Below the pieces are notes generated by a model. It worked only from the letters and a program-made list of their open reading frames with translations, did no database searches and was not told the origin of the DNA. Shown one piece after another: positions 54,483 through 64,000 of a stretch of DNA of 64,000 bases. Made by a program: the position numbers and the translations under genes. The DNA comes from Polymyxa betae (Eukaryota > Endomyxa > Phytomyxea > Plasmodiophorida > Plasmodiophoridae): positions 1 through 64,000 of the forward strand of contig RBZT01000667.1 of assembly GCA_003693705.1 (NCBI GenBank), given 5' to 3'. Position 1 is the stretch's first letter; every line of letters starts with the position of its first letter.

Positions 54483-54749
54483 TTATGCCTCATTATAAAC
54501 AAGACCAGTTGCGCAAACCTTTTGCTTTAATAACGGCGGCAAGCCGAACAGCATGCGAAAGAAGTTATATTTATTCAAGAACAGTTTCCAGATTGCAAAC
54601 CACGCTGCAACTAAAATTCAGTGATTGTCAAAAAGGGGTTCAGCATCAACACCTGCTAATATCAGCACCACATACAGCAATACGATGAAGGCTATTAAGC
54701 CAAAATTTAGAATAGTTGCTGTCAAGGAGGGAGGGATCGAATCAGCCAT
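54483..54749 (-). CDS. SMIM13-like small integral membrane protein
   Basis: The 74-residue product begins MADSIPPSLTATILN, crosses the membrane with FGLIAFIVLLYVVLILA and, after a 42-nt GTGTTG...TTTTAG intron (54611-54652), continues AWFAIWKLFLNKYNFFRMLFG. Animal SMIM13 has the same order: a hydrophobic span followed at once by W-x-x-W-x-LFLSKFKFLREL. The join was chosen because it restores this motif. An in-frame upstream Met (MEIHMADS) is possible. The function of the family is unknown. Confidence 0.65.
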
Positions 54750-55154
54750 GTGTATTTCCATATGATTTTCATTGGTAACAGCAGCCGAGCAATTAATATA
54801 GAAAGTCGCGTAGCTGTCCGTACATATGTGATGTGCATCAGTTTTGGCTGTTGCCACATGTTTCTCCCCGTAATGGCGTAATCCCGAAATCTCTATCAAA
54901 GAATACAAGATTCTACATCCGTTCTTATATAAAAGCTGGCAAGCCACGAAGTCGTTTGCTCTTAACTGATAAAAACACCCAGAAGTATATGGACCAAAAC
55001 CCGGTCCCCTGCCATTTTGGGACCGAGCTTTTATAAATTCCAATGTGTAAAAATTTTTTAAAATTCCGGCCATTTGTGAGCCACAATGTGGCTGGAGGAG
55101 GGAGTGCTGATGTTTGAGTCGTAAGTGTCTGGATAGATTGCTTTGCTATCTGAA

Positions 55155-55367
55155 TTATCGCTTGCACACTTCGCAGGCGAACGGTTTCTCGCCGGTATGT
55201 ACTCTCTTGAGCTGTGTCAGATTGGCAAGCGACCTGAATTGACGTTTGCACACATCGCAGGCGAACGGTTTCTGGACGATAGATGTTCTTTGTGCTCTGT
55301 TAGCATGCCTTTCTGCCTTTGGCGTTGACTCCATTCGGAGCATGTATAGGCGCCGGACACATAGCAA
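55155..55367 (-). pseudogene. Degenerate C2H2 zinc-finger fragment
   Basis: The frame encodes [20 protein letters not shown], then [18 protein letters not shown] and a stop. The TGEKPF linker is diagnostic for tandem C2H2 fingers. In the first finger the first zinc-binding His is Leu, and the second finger is cut off after its cysteines. It may be the end of a longer decayed gene or one truncated exon. DNA binding by this fragment is unlikely. Confidence 0.6.
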
Positions 55368-55635
55368 GGAGCCAGTCCTTTATTTCAATGACGTGCCAGT
55401 TTGATGTATGAAAAACGTTTACTGCCATTTGCGATCACCGATGTTTTTTTTCGCCCATATCAATGTCGGCATGTTCAGCAATTCTTCTTTGCAGCTGAAA
55501 GTCTTTCAGGCGTCCAGAAATTGGTTAAAGAATGGCGGTCATTCATTCGACATCGTTGCCAGGGATCACGTTTCTGTAACAGAGTTCATGGAACGATGTC
55601 TTTTGAAGATGCCGAGTGTGAGTTTGGCGTAATCA

Positions 55636-56390
55636 CCAGTTTGATCCTGGTGATTGCACAACGGTTGCCGAATCCCGCCATGTGGCTGAGCATGCCTTAG
55701 ATCCGGCGCCCTCGGGAATACTTGTAGAAAAAATTGCTCCAATAAACGAATCGGCGCCAGCTGTCCCCTCTGTTACAATCCCCATCGACCGCGCTTCGTC
55801 GTTTGTCATAAGGCCAGTAGAACAGCGCACCACAGCTTCAGCCATCGCGTCATCGTATTCATTGATTAGATCGCGCGTTGGTTTTGCTTCCCGTTGGAGG
55901 AGCAAAAGAAGCATGAACTGATCGTCACTTGTATGGCATCGTTATAGGGCAATGGCTTGCCATCCTTAAAGATTGTTCGGTTGCATCTGAAATGGATAAG
56001 CCGAAATTCTGAACTGAATGCAAGCTCGACTCCACAATAATGGCAGACGAATGGACCGTTTCGAAGCCGGCTGAAACATTTAGAGCGCTCTTCAATGCGT
56101 CTTGTTTTAAAGCTATTGCTCGAAGCGACGCCTGCTAAAGCAACTTTAATTAGGAAAGCAGTCGTCCATGATTCGGTCGTTTTGGTCGTGCTTCTGACGT
56201 TATTGGCAATTTGTTCAACCATAGTTTGGGATGTCCGATATGCAATTGCTTCGTCCCGTAAAGGTATCTCCCGGTGGACAAGGGCTTGGCCCCACTCATC
56301 TGTTAGTTCAGAAATCTAGGCTGCAAGATCGAGTATAAGCGAGACAAGGATTGCAAGCAATAGATGTTTGGAAGATGACGATCCCTCCAT
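55636..56390 (-). CDS. Unknown protein with signal-like N-terminus and Cys/His cluster
   Basis: A minus-strand chain starts at an ATG at 56390 with a hydrophobic leader (KHLLLAILVSLILDLAA). A TAG follows in frame, and then an open stretch (ISELTDEWGQALVHREIPLRD to 55870) contains a possible zinc site, FVCHYCGVELAFSSEFRLIHF then RC. A frame change near 55870-55915 leads to REAKPTRDLINEYDDAMAEAV. The in-frame TAG could fall in a very short intron or mean that the leader belongs elsewhere. No family is recognised and the boundaries are approximate. Confidence 0.3.
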
Positions 56391-56425
56391 GACTAAGGAT
56401 AGCGTTACATCCCCTGAGTCATGGA

Positions 56426-56836
56426 ATGCGACCCGATGGGGCCATCAACCGCCCCAGTTCGCGCTACATTCTTTCAAATGGCCGCTGTTCTGCTTATAGA
56501 CATGGGCTTCTGGGTATCTCAAGTTACCTACGTCAACAAAGCTATGCCAATACTCACTGCAACAAATTCGGCATTATCTTTTATGATCTGCGGCTATCTC
56601 TGGCCCGTCTTCATGGCATCGAGCCCGATTCTGATGACGTAGGTTTCAAAAGCAAATGCCAACTTGCTGAGCAACTGCATCGATTACAGGTGCTTTGTCT
56701 GTATGTTCACAGGGCTGTTATTCTTTTGATAATCTTTCCGCAGATCACTACGTTTCCTGATACCATAGCTACTGTTATGACAACGAAACTATGGGATGAG
56801 GTTGATGTCGCGGTCGCAGAATGGAACAAGATGTAG
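56426..56836 (+). CDS. Hypothetical ORF, possibly one exon of a spliced gene
   Basis: A 136-codon plus frame contains GLLGISSYLRQQSYANTHC, IIFYDLRLSLARLHGIEPDSDD and KLWDEVDVAVAEWNKM. An internal 51-nt GTAGGT...TTACAG segment looks like an intron of length divisible by three, so spliced and unspliced products would both be in frame. About 250 bp downstream a short stretch reads GLLDFDAVLDHAAKTVREL in another frame and could be the last exon. No family is recognised. Confidence 0.3.
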   Translation: MRPDGAINRPSSRYILSNGRCSAYRHGLLGISSYLRQQSYANTHCNKFGIIFYDLRLSLARLHGIEPDSDDVGFKSKCQLAEQLHRLQVLCLYVHRAVILLIIFPQITTFPDTIATVMTTKLWDEVDVAVAEWNKM

Positions 56837-57565
56837 ACGACAATATGATGGTCTGCTGTGGTTCAGGGTTCATAATAAAGCCTCATTTTACATATTAATC
56901 AATGCTTCGCCAAATCATGCACGTCCCATCATTAATGTATTGTTCAAAATTATGATCAGTTTCTACATAATCAGCAACAGTAATTGGGCATTTGACTCGT
57001 TGAGTCCCAAATCCAACCAATATATCAATTACAGATATAGGTAAACAGCTCAATGATGAGCTGCAGCAGGCCTGCTCGACTTTGATGCCGTACTCGACCA
57101 TGCTGCAAAGACTGTGCGGGAGCTCAAGGTCGTTTGTTATGCTGAATTTTAACACGTGATGCAGGATAGAAAGTCGTGAGAAGATCTTGGAAAAACATCA
57201 GATGAAAGACAGAAACATGATAATGATCTAATCTAGCGACAGACACGAATTTGGGCTCGTGTTTGGCAACAATCAAGAATTTAAGAAACACAAACATTTC
57301 TTTTCGACTGCATTATGCATATTTTGGCTGCGTTTCAGCAAAGCTTGCCGGATTGAAGAAATCATCGCGTCTGTATCGCGTTTATGGGTTAACGAGATCT
57401 CTTGATAGGTTTAATAACTGCCTTCCTCAGTTTATGAGAAAGACAAAGAAGTCGATAATACAATGTCGTGGGGGACGCCGTTCCGCACTGCAAAACTGAA
57501 ACTAATTTAGCCTTTCTGCTTTGTGCGGCCGATATCGGTCTGATGACCGAATCCATTTCTTTTAA
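56837..57565. other. Interval with short unexplained frames
   Basis: Apart from the GLLDFDAVLDHAAKTVREL stretch near 57070-57150 (possible terminal exon of the upstream ORF), no coding or RNA feature was recognised. It should contain the promoter of the ABC transporter gene. Confidence 0.35.
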
Positions 57566-60500
57566 ATGATTGAACACCAGGAAATCCACCATGGAGCAGA
57601 GACCCAGCGAAACTGCCCAGATTGCCAGGAAAAATTACGAAAATCAGCGCCGCTGGATTCCTGCAGCTTGTTTTCAGTACTGATAATGAGATTTATGTCG
57701 CCATTGATGTCCTTGGGTTATAAAAACCCACTTACAATGGATGACATTCCCCTGCTTCCGACAGAAGACGATCTTGCTAATGCTCGTGACCGTTTTCTTC
57801 GCAATTTAGCGGTTCGTATTGTGACTTTGAAAAGATGAAGTTTATGTTTTTACAGGCGGCTCGCGCTAAGGGAGACGAATCCACTGTGTTCTGCTTAATC
57901 AAAACTTTTTGGCCCCGATGGCTCCGAGCTGCAATTGTACTCTTTTTTTCTGGTTTTGCAAGCTTGGCGAATCCTTTCATCATCACAGACTTTGTCAGAA
58001 GTATAAAAGAGAACTGCCACAACCTGACGCACGGCTTGCTAGACGCCTTAGGTCTTTTTCTCGCCGGCACTGTTTCATCGCTATTAGTGGTAAATCGCGT
58101 CTTATGCTTTGTTGTACCATGTTAACATTATCAGAATAATGCATATTACAACAATGTTCGCGTTGCTGGGGTGGTTCGCGAAGCTTTGATGGCAGCAATC
58201 TACAGTAAAAGTCTCCTACTAAGCTCATCAGCTAAAACTCCCACAACGACTGGGGAGACTGTTAACTTGATGGTAATGTGACATTCCTAGTTTGTTTGAT
58301 TTCAGTGCTTATTATCATAGTCGGCTGATACACAGCGTGTCTATGAATCCGTCCTGTATGTTCATTACATATGGCTGTCGCCTCTGATTGTCATCACCGG
58401 TCGGCGCTGGAGATTTCAAACCCCAGGTGTCGCTGATACGTGGTTGCAGTATGCGGAGTGCTGGTGTATGAAGTCGGCTTAGCAGCGCTGTATGGAATTG
58501 TTGTTTTGCTGGCACTTGTTCCTCTGCAATGGCTTGGAACTGTATTAGCTACCCGGTATCGACGAGCTATGCTTCGTCATACTGATCACAGGATTATGTT
58601 CACTTCCGAAATGCTGACTGGAATTCGGATAATCAAACAGTTCGTTTTTCGTCTGATGATCTTTTGGAAGCTTAAAATTGGAACAGATATGCTTGGGAGA
58701 AACCAGTTAGTGAAAAGGTGTCTCAAATTCGGGGTTGGTCGTTTTCTGTTGTCGCTGCAGATTATTGATTCTCGATCCTTAGCTCAAGAGATTGCTGATC
58801 TGTGGAAATTGCTGATTGTTAACAATATCTCGGTTGCCCTGTTCAACGTAAGTGATGTATTATCTGTACCGGTAGTAATTGAATGTAACAAGGTCTGGCC
58901 GGGAATTGTTACTGCTGTAATCTTTATTGGTTATGTTCTTGAGGGTCATACTCTGACGCCGTCTATTGTATCAATCCTGCAATTTTACTGGCATCAAACT
59001 GAAATTTTGTATTGTTTGCAGGTTTTTATGATTATGGCGTTACTAGTGGCAATAAGGTTTCCTATAAGCATGATACAGAAAGCCTTTCAGGTCGGCACTG
59101 ATGCCCTTGTGTCATTGCGAAGGTTTGCTGATGGCCTGATCGTCAACATTTTTTGTAAGAGTCAGTTCCTCAGAATTGGTGTATTTCTGGCTCTTCCAGA
59201 GATGGATTATACTGGTCGTACCACAGATACCGATGCGCCTGGGACGATTATCATTCGTAATGCTTCATTCAGGTATATGCGTGCATTTTCCGGTCCAAGA
59301 TAATGACATTGTTAGCTACGATCCATCGTCTCAGGCTCCTGTTCTACGAAATATCAATTTAAATGTCCAGCCTGGCACCTCTGTTGCAGTGATTGGCCCT
59401 GTTGCCTCGGGAAAATCTTCTTTATTATCGGCCATTCTGGGTGAGATCCAAACTGTTAGCGGAAGCATATCAGTATCAGGATCCACCGCATATACCAGTC
59501 AACATCACTGGATCAGAAACAAGTATGGCATTATCTGAGTTTTACGATTATCAAACGCTAATGTGGTAGTGACTAGGACAGTACGAGAGAATATTATTTT
59601 TGGGAAGGAATTCGAAGAGAACAAATACAATGCAGTGTTGGCAGCGTCAGCATTAATCCAAGACCTCAATATCTTACCTGCTGGCGATTTGACCGAGATT
59701 GGAGAACAGGTCAAAAGCGTTGATTAAAATTGCACTGCAAATAACATTCTAACAGGGAATAAATCTGAGTGGTGGTCAGAAAGCACGAATCATGTTTGCT
59801 CGTGGTAATTTTTCCCTTGTGAAGCATTATGTCGATGCGATCTGAACGTACCTTTAGCGTGCTACGCTGATGCCGACATTGCTTTGCTTGATGATCCATT
59901 CTCTGCTGTTGATGTGAACACTGGTAACATTATGTTTCAGTATGGCATCAGAGGTACGTACGAGTTCAACCAGCATCTATTTCACTTTTCGGATCTTACC
60001 TAGGCCTTCTGTCTCGCACGACCCGTGTCATTACATTAAACTCTCATCTGCATTTTCTTAACAACGTTGATCTCATTGTCTATTTTAGACTGCCTGAAGG
60101 TTTGCTTAGCGCTGAGCTTCGTATTTTTTGTGTCTTCTTGAGTGATTCAGTTATCAGGTGAAGGAGACACTATTGTTGAAATATACGATTGCTATCAGAA
60201 CTTTACTGAATGTCATCCTAATTTTGAATTTGCTGAAGGCAAGCCCGCTGAAGAAGCGAACATAACGGTTGCAATGAAGCAGTCGATAGTAAAGGAAATC
60301 CTGGTTGAGAAGGAAATGGAACAGGTCTTCTTATCTCTGCAGCACAGCTCTCACTGCAACTGAAATGGATTCAGATAGGAACCGTTCGGCCCCGTGTTTA
60401 TCTGGACTATTTAAAGCAATGTTCAGTTTTTGGTGCTGTATTTTCTGGACTGATAATCCTCTTATCATTCCTGATTGGCCAGCTTATTCGTGTTGGCTCC

Positions 60501-62957
60501 GATTTAGTGTCTGGGTTCTGGTCGCAAATGCTGCATCCAGGTTAGCATTAGTTCAGTTCCCAACGCTTTTCCAGAATCGGTTTCTCTAGATCAGAATTGG
60601 TGGATTCTGCTTCAGAGCACAATAACGGCAGCGGCTCTTGTCACTTTTGTAATTCGTTCGTTTATTTTCAACAATATGACTGTTCGCGCTGGTCGGCTTT
60701 TACATGATACTCTGTTCGAGCGGATTGTGAGAGCACCTGTACCGATATTCTATGGTCAGCAGTCAAGAGCATTGGTGTGTTCTCTTTCCCCTAATGCGAA
60801 CAGATATCACTCCAATTGGGCGCGTTGTGAATCGGTTTAGCAAAGATATGGACCAAATTGATGTTTCAATTTCAGACTTTTTAGGTTCGTCGATTTAATC
60901 GCAAATTTTGCCAACATCATCTGATTATGTACTTGACAGGGCAGCTGTTATTATATGGGTTGACTTTAGGTCTGATATGATATTCGTGCACTCTACGTAC
61001 TCTAACGCTGGGACTCAGTGATTTCGGTTCTACTTAGTTGCTACGCACTCCCATGGTTCATCCTTCCGCTTGTGCCAATAATGGCTTTCTTTTATTGGAT
61101 CCAGCGATACTTCCGTTATAGCAGTAGGCAACTTAAGCGTATCGAAGGGACCTCACGCTCACCAATTTTCTCAAAATTTGAAGAAACGTTGACAGGTAAC
61201 TATGTTAGAATGTTAGAACTTTCTGGGCGGCAGTGTCATTGCTGTATACAGGTTTGGCCACGATTCGTGCCCATCGGAAACAGCTCGAATTTACCCATGA
61301 GGCTGAGCACACTATTGAACGAAATAGCCAGGCTCTACTGGCCAATGTAAAGTTGGCGATCTATTTGTGATAGAATGACAAACACATTCTAGCAACTAGC
61401 TGGAAGATGGTTGGCACTGCGACTTGACCTGGTTTCGAACTTGGTCATTGCTGGAGTTGCAGTTGCGATCGCATCGATTAGCTGCTCTGTTGATTTAGCA
61501 ATCGCCATTGTTGCTCTGGTTCAAGTGTGATCTTGCCGAAACCTTTCATTTTCAACGAACGTCATTGCCGACTTAGGTCACGCAACTAACAGGGATGCTG
61601 CAGTGGACTGTTCGTGTGTCGACTGAAGTTGAGAACAATGTTATTATGTATTTACAGTTAAAGTGGCTTCCTGATTTCTTCCAGATGACTGCAGTTGAGC
61701 GCGTTTTAGAATATACAGATGTGGCTCCAGAAGCCCCGTCAACGACACCAAACGACCCTGATGAATCTTGGCCGAACAAGGGAGAAATCGTACTTCGAAA
61801 TCTTGTATGGCAATTCTTCACTGTCTAGCTACTGCCTTTAATTTACCCGAACAGCGAGCTCGATATCGACCAGAATTACCTTTGGTTTTGAAAGGAATTA
61901 ACGCTCATATCAAGTCGATGGAAAAGGTTGGCATTTGTGGCCGAACTGGTATCATTTCTGAAATTGATCTGTGATATGCGATAATCTGTTTCTCAAGGAT
62001 CCGGAAAATCGTCCTTGCTGTTGTGCTTACTAAGAATGATTGAACGAGACCCTTCCGGGGGACCAATCATTATCGACGATGTTCCTACCGATACTATTGG
62101 ATTACATTGTTTGCGATCGCGGATCAGTGTTATCCCTCAAGACGCTGTGCTATTTTCTGGTACGATTAGACAAAATCTTGATGTCTGTAAAGGTTGCTCT
62201 ATTTTTTGTGTTCTTTACTGATATGTATAGCCGTTTAATGAGCGAACTGATGAAGAAATAACCGAATCGTTGCGACATGTATATTTCATTTCAGATCGAA
62301 GCAGTGTGTCATTAGATGATATGGTTGCTGAAAGAGGCTCAAATTTTAGCTTCGGGCAACGTCAGTTGATTGTCAGCCACGTTAACTTCTTGGTAGTCGA
62401 TATATTTTACTAATATGCATTGTAGTGCATCGCCAGGGCATTTTTACGACGCTCGAAGATTATTATCTGCGATGGTAATAATAGTGTAATTGCTGCAGCT
62501 TAATTTACATTATTTTTTAGAGGCTACATCGGGAATTGATTCCAAGACGGATGAATTGATTCAAGCAGCAATACGATCACTGTTCAGTAAGTCAATCGTA
62601 CTCAGACTGCAAAGAAATCAAAATGGATTCAAAGAGAGACAAACCGTAATCACAGTTGCTCATCGTCTTGAAACAATTGCGGATTCTGACCGAATTATGG
62701 TTATTCGGGAAGGCATTGTTGAAGAATTTGATACACCACAGAATCTCATTGGTATTCGTAACTATTTGTGCAAACATAACGACTATAACCGCTTACAGAC
62801 AATCCTAATGGATACTTCCGACAGATGGTGGAAAGTGTGGGAGAATCTGCAGTTGAGCGGTTCAAGGCCATCACCAAAAAGAATATATTTACTAATCATG
62901 CTGATTAAAAATGTACAATCTCGTGCATTACTTGATAGCGATGCAGAACGGCTTTGA
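57566..62957 (+). CDS. ABCC (MRP)-type ABC transporter, full length
   Basis: ABCC proteins export conjugates, drugs or metabolites using two membrane domains and two ATPase domains. The entry motif [23 protein letters not shown] stands before the first membrane domain. NBD1 (about 59.2-60.1 kb) has [17 protein letters not shown] (Walker A), [25 protein letters not shown] (signature) across an intron, and [14 protein letters not shown] (Walker B). The second membrane domain follows. NBD2 (about 61.7-62.8 kb) has [58 protein letters not shown] and [17 protein letters not shown]. Roughly 15-20 introns of about 45-60 nt break the gene; those tested join in frame, so it looks intact. The start at 57566 keeps the frame of the entry motif. 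The last exon may extend to about 63150. Confidence 0.85.
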
Positions 62958-63353
62958 AAAAATTTCGTCTTTTCCGAATTTGTTCCAAGAATATTGCTCT
63001 AACAGGATTATAAGCAATCTGAAGCGTTACTCGCATCTTCTAGTAACGGGTATCAACATTCGAATATTCAGCCTTTAAGCGTTTTGAACCCGTTTGATTG
63101 CCATGGAGATAATTTAGCAGGCAACGAAACTGATTCTACAGCCCAGTAGATTAAAACTCATTTATCAATAATTGCAAACTAAGTAAACACATTCTTAATC
63201 CTGTGAATGCGTATAATAGCCCAATGCTCATACCACAGACGCTTTTGATGTCTCTGTACGATGGCTAGTCGTCTAATGGAGGCTAACGTACAGTATATCG
63301 CGTGCAGAATTAAATAGCTGTACTTGTTAATAAATTAAAACTGTTCCATCAGT

Positions 63354-63410
63354 GGGCTGCGCCATACAAAGTTGACCCCCTGTCCTTACAAAGTTCATCC
63401 TGCGCAGCCC
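63354..63410. repeat. Stem-loop (9-bp arms) with two 9-bp direct repeats in the loop
   Basis: GGGCTGCGC (63354-63362) pairs exactly with GCGCAGCCC (63402-63410). The loop holds TACAAAGTT twice, at 63365-63373 and 63387-63395. It sits at the sharp change to GC-rich DNA and about 95 bp before the Rep start. No canonical circovirus or geminivirus nonanucleotide is present. Confidence 0.7.
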
Positions 63411-63505
63411 CTCTTTGGTACACTGGCGGGTGTTCCGTATGCCGTGGCGGTGTGTTCCAGGTCGTGCCGGGACCTTCGTGGTACGAACGCGCCAAATTTC
63501 AAACG

Positions 63506-64000
63506 ATGCGCTTTCTCGATGATGAGGCCGATGAGGTTGAAGTCGATCGTGAGGCCGTGGAGGCTGGTGATGAGGGCGATTTGACTACGACGAAGGCGCG
63601 GTCAATGGTGTTTACTTTCCATGTGAATCAAGAAATTTGGCTGGATGGTGTTAACATGGGCCCGGCTCCGGTTGATGGCGTTCCTGATCCGGAGGTTTTG
63701 CTGCGGTCGTTGCCGGCGAAGTATCTCGTGTGGGGCCGCGAGGTCGCCCCCGAGACCGGCGCTTTTCATCTCCAGGGTTATGTCCAATGGCGGAGCCCGA
63801 TGTCGTTTAAGTCCGTACATAATAAGTTAAAGCCCTACAAGGTTTGGCTGAAAAGGGCTTACGGCAATGCCGCGGCGAACCGCGAGTATTGCACGAAGTC
63901 CGGCGATTTCGTGGAGGTGGGCAAGCGTCCTCCCGACGGGTCCGTCGAAGGCGGTACCCGTTGGGAGGAGGCGGTTGAGCTTGCCCGCTGCGGTCGAATC
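63506..64000 (+). CDS. CRESS-DNA-type Rep (HUH endonuclease), truncated by window edge
   Basis: This is the N-terminal 165 codons of a rolling-circle replication protein of the circular Rep-encoding single-stranded DNA virus type. After an acidic leader, motif I appears as VFTFHVN. Motif II is HLQGYVQW, with the metal-binding His pair reduced to the H-x-Q form common in circovirus-like Reps. Motif III is YCTKSGDF with the nicking Tyr and Lys. The following EVGKRP...GGTRWEEAVELARCG leads toward the helicase domain, which is beyond the edge. The frame is intact and intronless, and clearly more GC-rich than the genes to its left. It may be an endogenised viral sequence or a chimeric contig end. 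The host of any source virus cannot be told. Confidence 0.8.
   Translation, partial: MRFLDDEADEVEVDREAVEAGDEGDLTTTKARSMVFTFHVNQEIWLDGVNMGPAPVDGVPDPEVLLRSLPAKYLVWGREVAPETGAFHLQGYVQWRSPMSFKSVHNKLKPYKVWLKRAYGNAAANREYCTKSGDFVEVGKRPPDGSVEGGTRWEEAVELARCGRI

Noticed and set aside
57566-62957. ABC transporter as a frameshifted pseudogene
   Set aside because: Each frame change tested (for example after HHWIRN, EIGEQ and IMFAR) coincides with a GT-AG intron of 40-70 nt that restores the conserved motif.
1-64000. CRISPR arrays, operons, rRNA genes, bacterial origin of the contig
   Set aside because: No spaced repeats, Shine-Dalgarno spacing or rRNA segments were found; spliceosomal introns and eukaryote-only families run through the window.

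Overview
This is a compact nuclear eukaryotic contig. Genes lie head-to-head or tail-to-tail a few tens to hundreds of bases apart. Coding frames are broken by many short GT-AG introns, mostly 42-65 nt, and TAA, TAG and TGA are all used as stops (standard code). Several products belong to motile cilia or basal bodies (ODAD1/DC2, LRRC49, TAPT1, a DUF4485 protein), so the organism builds a flagellum. TSC1, TBC1D19, FBXO7, DNA-PKcs, SMIM13-like and TMEM201/Ima1-like genes together with fungal-style short introns suggest an early-branching opisthokont-type flagellate such as a chytrid, rozellid, aphelid or other unicellular relative. That placement is inference; no rRNA gene is present to fix it.

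Layout. 1-2.1 kb is a transposon graveyard: a PIF/Harbinger DDE transposase, accessory-protein remnants, a long hairpin and a Copia-type gag fragment. 2.2-19.4 kb holds single-copy cellular genes: folate MTHFD (-), FBXO7 (+), TBC1D19 (+), an unknown C-tail-anchored protein (-), LRRC49 (+), TMEM201/Ima1 (+), a new 85-aa gene (+), ODAD1 (-), a GPANK1-like G-patch protein (+), TAPT1 (+) and WDR61/SKI8 (+). 19.4-32.0 kb is one giant gene on the minus strand, the DNA-PK catalytic subunit, with kinase motifs and FATC tail intact. 32.7-42.8 kb carries an aromatic amino-acid decarboxylase, a membrane-anchored xylulokinase-like protein, a DUF4485 protein, a NEK-like pseudokinase, APC10, a small unknown gene, and a BRCA1/BARD1-like gene with RING, PHD, extended PHD and two BRCT domains. 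42.8-45.2 kb is an assembly gap flanked by inverted repeats, followed by 2.2 kb with no convincing gene. 45.2-53.1 kb has DGAT2, an NRBF2/Atg38-like MIT protein, TSC1 and VAC14. 53.5-57.5 kb has small genes, including mitochondrial bL35 and a SMIM13-like membrane protein, plus poorly resolved reading frames. 57.6-63.0 kb is a full ABCC (MRP-type) transporter. From about 63.35 kb the composition becomes GC-rich and a CRESS-DNA-type Rep (HUH endonuclease) frame runs off the right edge.

Themes. Two double-strand-break repair factors (DNA-PKcs and a BRCA1-like protein) lie within 25 kb of each other. TSC1, VAC14 and the NRBF2-like protein all relate to endolysosomal phosphoinositide/TORC1 control and sit together beside a lipid-droplet enzyme. 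At least four promoters carry a TTAGGG/telo-box-like motif. Exon borders quoted here were read by eye from splice signals and family resemblance; borders not mentioned explicitly are approximate.
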